Shown: one piece after another, positions 6,422 to 8,604 of the stretch
Layout: every line of letters begins with the position of its first letter
How positions within the stretch are numbered: the stretch's first letter is position 1
Translations under genes and position numbers: made by a program
Notes under the pieces: model-generated
What the model saw: only the letters and a program-made list of their open reading frames with translations
Told to the model about the DNA's origin: nothing
Databases searched by the model: none
DNA from: Chloroflexota bacterium
Lineage (GTDB): Bacteria; Chloroflexota; Anaerolineae; Anaerolineales; UBA4823
Length of the DNA stretch: 8,604 nucleotides
Direction of reading: 5' to 3'
Assembly (NCBI GenBank): GCA_017860725.1
Contig: JAGDMX010000078.1
Location: 1-8,604 of the forward strand

Positions 6422-6931
6422 GTGAGCCAGGAAATTACAGGTATCGAGCCGGAATTGTTACGCCGAGGGATGCGCCAATGGGCCAGCGGTGTTACAGTTG
6501 TCACCAGTGTTTTTCAGGGGGAACGACATGGGATGACAGTGAGTTCATTTACATCTATTTCGCTGACACCTCCGCTGGTATTAATTTCCGTCGAAAAAGG
6601 GAGGCGGACACACACCATAATTAAGAATTCTGGCATCTATGGTGTGACACTCTTATGTGTGGAACAGCAAGAAATTTCAGACCGTTTTGCTGGGCGAATT
6701 CCAGATCACCAGGATCGCTTCGAAGGTTTGAGCACATATACTTTGCGCACGGGAGTCTCTTTTCTATCTGGTGGGTTGGCCGGGATGGATTGTAAAGTTG
6801 TTGGTGCATTTGACGTTGGCGATCATACATTGTTTATTGGCGAGGTGCTTGATATTTTTATCGATAGCGGTCACAGACCATTAATTTATTTCAACCGAGA
6901 TTACCATCAGCTTAGAGAAATTCCAATATAA
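6422..6931 (+). CDS. Flavin reductase-like domain flavoprotein (DIM6/NTAB family)
   Basis: This 169-residue single-domain protein is of the FMN-binding split-barrel flavin reductase family. Members reduce FMN/FAD with NAD(P)H, often to supply a monooxygenase, or use bound flavin themselves. Landmarks are RQWASGVTVVTS (18-29), GMTVSSFTSISLTPPLV (37-53), FAGR, DHTLFIGEV, and the closing PLIYFNRDYHQL (153-164). The GTG start has AGGAG five bases upstream and a good promoter. An overlapping frame has an ATG at 6403 but is not conserved-looking. No monooxygenase partner is nearby. The next gene starts 19 bases after the stop, so the two are probably one transcript. The substrate is unknown. Confidence 0.9.
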   Translation: MSQEITGIEPELLRRGMRQWASGVTVVTSVFQGERHGMTVSSFTSISLTPPLVLISVEKGRRTHTIIKNSGIYGVTLLCVEQQEISDRFAGRIPDHQDRFEGLSTYTLRTGVSFLSGGLAGMDCKVVGAFDVGDHTLFIGEVLDIFIDSGHRPLIYFNRDYHQLREIPI

Positions 6932-6950
6932 AAATATTTAGGATCAAGAA

Positions 6951-7520
6951 ATGGGCGAGTTGTTATCCGACAAGGAAAAGGGAATTTTACTAAAGCTTGC
7001 ACGCATGTCCTTACAAGCAGCTGTTCAAGGAGAAAAATTGCCTGCATTGGATCTAAAAAAACTGCCAGAGATTTTACAAAAAAAAGGTTCATCTTTCGTA
7101 ACGCTGACTTATAAGGGTGAGTTACGTGGCTGTATTGGCTCCCTTGAGCCATACCTACCACTGGCGGAGGATGTACGCGAGCACGCAATTGCTGCGGCGA
7201 TGCAAGATTACAGATTCCCACCCGTAAGGACGGAAGAACTGGATGATATTCGAATCGAAATTTCGCGCCTGACCCTTCCAACAGAGTTGGAGTATCGCGA
7301 TAGTGACGATTTGATGAAACGGCTAAGACCAGGTGTTGATGGGGTGATCCTGCGGGATGGTGCCCACAGAGCCACCTTTCTGCCGCAAGTTTGGGAAAAA
7401 CTGCCGGACCCCGCAGTTTTTCTGGGTTATTTATGTCAAAAAATGGGTGCTACTGCAGATTTATGGCGTTGGAAAAAAATCCAGGTACTGATTTATCAAG
7501 TCGAAGAATTCCATGAATAG
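6951..7520 (+). CDS. amrA: AMMECR1-domain protein (AmmeMemoRadiSam system protein A)
   Basis: This 189-residue protein is a full-length AMMECR1 domain. Recognisable blocks are SFVTLTYKGELRGCIGSLEP (LRGCIG at 58-63, the family hallmark), DYRFPPV, DIRIEISRL, PGVDGVILRDGAHRATFLPQVWE and FLGYLCQKMG. It is cytosolic with no membrane segments. The family is widely found with a Memo-like protein and a radical-SAM enzyme; the biochemical role is not established. Here the Memo and radical-SAM genes are absent from the window and the partner in the unit is a flavin reductase-like gene. The ribosome site is modest (AGGA eight bases ahead of the ATG), suggesting reliance on the upstream gene for expression. 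The symbol is by family convention only. Confidence 0.9.
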   Translation: MGELLSDKEKGILLKLARMSLQAAVQGEKLPALDLKKLPEILQKKGSSFVTLTYKGELRGCIGSLEPYLPLAEDVREHAIAAAMQDYRFPPVRTEELDDIRIEISRLTLPTELEYRDSDDLMKRLRPGVDGVILRDGAHRATFLPQVWEKLPDPAVFLGYLCQKMGATADLWRWKKIQVLIYQVEEFHE

Positions 7521-7540
7521 CTGAATCTGAAAAGCTGGAT

Positions 7541-7807
7541 CTATACTTGAGTAAACTCAGCTACTTGCAGTACAAATAATGTGGCTCGCTTACTGCCTGG
7601 AACATCTGCAGGAGAGACATGATTCCGAATAATGCTGATTACGTCATCAATTCGTGATTCTTCAGCACCGATCATCACCGTACTAGAGCCACGTTTAATA
7701 AAGCCACCCGTTGACGCAATTCGGGTGACACGATATCCATTCGTAATTAAGGCTTGTGATACCGCTTCAGTATCTTTATCTTGCAAAATCGCGATAATCA
7801 ACTTCAT
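7541..7807 (-). CDS. PstA/DarA-family c-di-AMP receptor-like protein, short form lacking the large loop
   Basis: This 88-residue PII-like protein belongs to the cyclic-di-AMP receptor family (PstA/DarA, Pfam CdAMP_rec). It opens with KLIIAILQDKD, then GYRVTRIASTGGF, TVMIG, and closes with the TLFVLQVAEF strand. PstA proteins are about 109 residues and form trimers binding c-di-AMP between subunits. This one aligns without gaps to residue 47 and beyond but lacks about 20 residues of the second large loop. Compared with S. aureus PstA from memory, R26, T28, F36 and G47 are kept, while N24 is Gly and N41 is Ser. The ATG has GAGGA six bases upstream and overlaps the stop codon of the previous gene by four bases (ATGA), so the two are translationally coupled. 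Ligand binding is inferred, not shown. Confidence 0.88.
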   Translation of the reverse strand: MKLIIAILQDKDTEAVSQALITNGYRVTRIASTGGFIKRGSSTVMIGAEESRIDDVISIIRNHVSPADVPGSKRATLFVLQVAEFTQV

Positions 7808-8142
7808 GGTATTTCCTCATAATGTTCCACCGGAAATGTAAAGATCGTTGCCCCTCCGACGGTTACAGGAGTAGTCAATGGCAGGTGGAATGGAGAACCT
7901 TCCAGACGCGTTGCAATATATTCTGTTCGTCTCCTACAGTGGCTTCGGAAGATTTCAATAGCACTATTTTGCTGTTCTTTTGCCAGGCCAATTAGCAAAG
8001 TAGCGTTTCTTCGGCCAAGGAAACCGCCTGAACTACCAATCCGGGTGACCTCCAGTCCAGCACTGATTAGCGCGTCGATCGTTTGATCGGCATCCTGGAT
8101 TTGTATAACAGCCAGTATTAATAACTCAATAGTTTTATCCAT
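7804..8142 (-). CDS. PstA/DarA-family c-di-AMP receptor-like protein, full-length form
   Basis: This 112-residue protein is a paralogue of the next gene on this strand and is close to PstA in length. Landmarks are LILAVIQIQDAD, EVTRIGSSGGFLGRRNATLLIG, the loop-containing region after CRRRTEYIAT, and VGGATIFTFPVEHYEEI, which matches the PstA C-terminal strand. Relative to S. aureus PstA it has E31 at the position of Arg26 but keeps N46 (Asn41), T33 and F41. The ATG at 8142 is chosen because the product starts like the family; an in-frame TTG ten codons upstream adds unrelated residues. The ribosome site is weak (AGG three bases ahead). No clear promoter is seen in the 71 bases behind it, so it may be read through from the upstream glycoside hydrolase gene. 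Confidence 0.87.
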   Translation of the reverse strand: MDKTIELLILAVIQIQDADQTIDALISAGLEVTRIGSSGGFLGRRNATLLIGLAKEQQNSAIEIFRSHCRRRTEYIATRLEGSPFHLPLTTPVTVGGATIFTFPVEHYEEIP

Positions 8143-8213
8143 AGGCCTAACGAACCGGGTCGGACAATGCAATAGCGTACTAAGTAGTCATCGGTGAATC
8201 ATCGTGCCTAGAA

Positions 8214-8604
8214 CTAACTCAAAGAAACTACCTGAGGCGAGGGGTCGTCGGTATTTACAATTTGTCCATCAGGAAAGACAACCACCGTTCGATCTCTTTG
8301 TCTTAAAATCGTCATACCTCGATATTTTACCGTAACAGGCCAGGGGAAAGGATTAAATCCACTCAAGACCACTTGTTGGGGCGAGATGAGCCGGACACCT
8401 AATGTTTCCATGAAAAAAGTCAATGGGGCAAAACCATGTAGAATGTTGCGCTCACCACCCCCTCGCCCGGTTTCGGAGTCAAAATGATGGCGAAAAACAC
8501 CCTCAGATTTTAGGCTCAGGGCAATCCCAGACATTAGACGATTGATTAACTCTGCGGCCAGGCTACGATAGCCGTATGAGACCAGCCCTTCTCCTATCAT
8601 TGAA
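8214..8604 (-). CDS. Probable glycoside hydrolase, C-terminal fragment
   Basis: The frame is open to the window edge on the minus strand, so only the last roughly 130 residues are seen; the ATG at 8600 is internal. The fragment has the look of the last helices of an (alpha/alpha)6-barrel glycoside hydrolase, with an FRHHFDSETGRGGGERN turn and a helix with HGFAPLTFFMETLG. A small C-terminal beta region follows (FPWPVTVKYRGMTILRQ, VVVFPDGQIV). Such proteins include GH63-, debranching- or rhamnosidase-like enzymes acting on glucans or plant glycans. The catalytic residues lie outside the window, so family and substrate are not assigned. It ends 71 bases before the PstA-like pair on the same strand. 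Confidence 0.6.
   Translation of the reverse strand, partial: SMIGEGLVSYGYRSLAAELINRLMSGIALSLKSEGVFRHHFDSETGRGGGERNILHGFAPLTFFMETLGVRLISPQQVVLSGFNPFPWPVTVKYRGMTILRQRDRTVVVFPDGQIVNTDDPSPQVVSLS

Noticed and set aside
6403..6624. Small plus-strand frame overlapping the flavin reductase
   Set aside because: It overlaps a recognised family member in a different frame, and its translation shows no domain-like features.
7548..7561. Small inverted repeat TTGAGTAAACTCAG at the end of the short PstA-like gene
   Set aside because: The stem is about five base pairs with a two-base loop and no T-tract, too weak to call a terminator.
8143..8172. TTG-initiated extension of the full-length PstA-like protein
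   Set aside because: The ten extra residues do not match the family, and the ATG at 8142 gives the expected length.

Overview
This 8.6 kb window looks like ordinary chromosomal DNA of a Gram-positive-like (monoderm) bacterium, most likely a member of the Chloroflexota, class Anaerolineae. That assignment is an inference. It rests on a membrane-anchored parvulin foldase with a long Thr/Pro-rich linker, a Chloroflexota-style SMC, an rpsF-ssb-rpsR cluster with a short SSB, PstA/DarA-type c-di-AMP receptor genes, and middling GC content. I see no insertion sequences, tRNAs, rRNAs, phage genes or CRISPR arrays.

Layout: (1) 1-2652 (+) is the hinge-to-C-terminus part of the chromosome-condensing ATPase SMC; its N-terminal head lies upstream. 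(2) A 93-bp nested palindrome (2651-2743) separates SMC from a convergent minus-strand gene and reads as a bidirectional terminator. (3) 6211-2751 (-) is a same-strand run of five genes: rpsF (S6), ssb, rpsR (S18), a membrane-anchored peptidyl-prolyl isomerase and a cation diffusion facilitator. Hairpins lie in the rpsF leader, ahead of the isomerase and over the start codon of the transporter. (4) 6212-6421 is a divergent control region carrying the rpsF leader and a good sigma-70-type promoter facing right. (5) 6422-7520 (+) is a two-gene unit: a flavin reductase-like flavoprotein and an AMMECR1-domain protein. (6) 8142-7541 (-) is a translationally coupled pair of PstA/DarA-family c-di-AMP receptor-like proteins, one full length and one lacking the large loop. 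(7) 8604-8214 (-) is the C-terminal part of a probable glycoside hydrolase that runs off the window.

The rpsF-ssb-rpsR block ties the S6/S18 ribosomal proteins to single-stranded DNA binding, as in most bacteria. The two genes after it serve envelope functions: extracytoplasmic protein folding and metal export. The most notable element is the tandem PstA-like pair. The two proteins have complementary losses at positions expected to contact c-di-AMP, which suggests either a hetero-oligomeric sensor or divergence of ligand.
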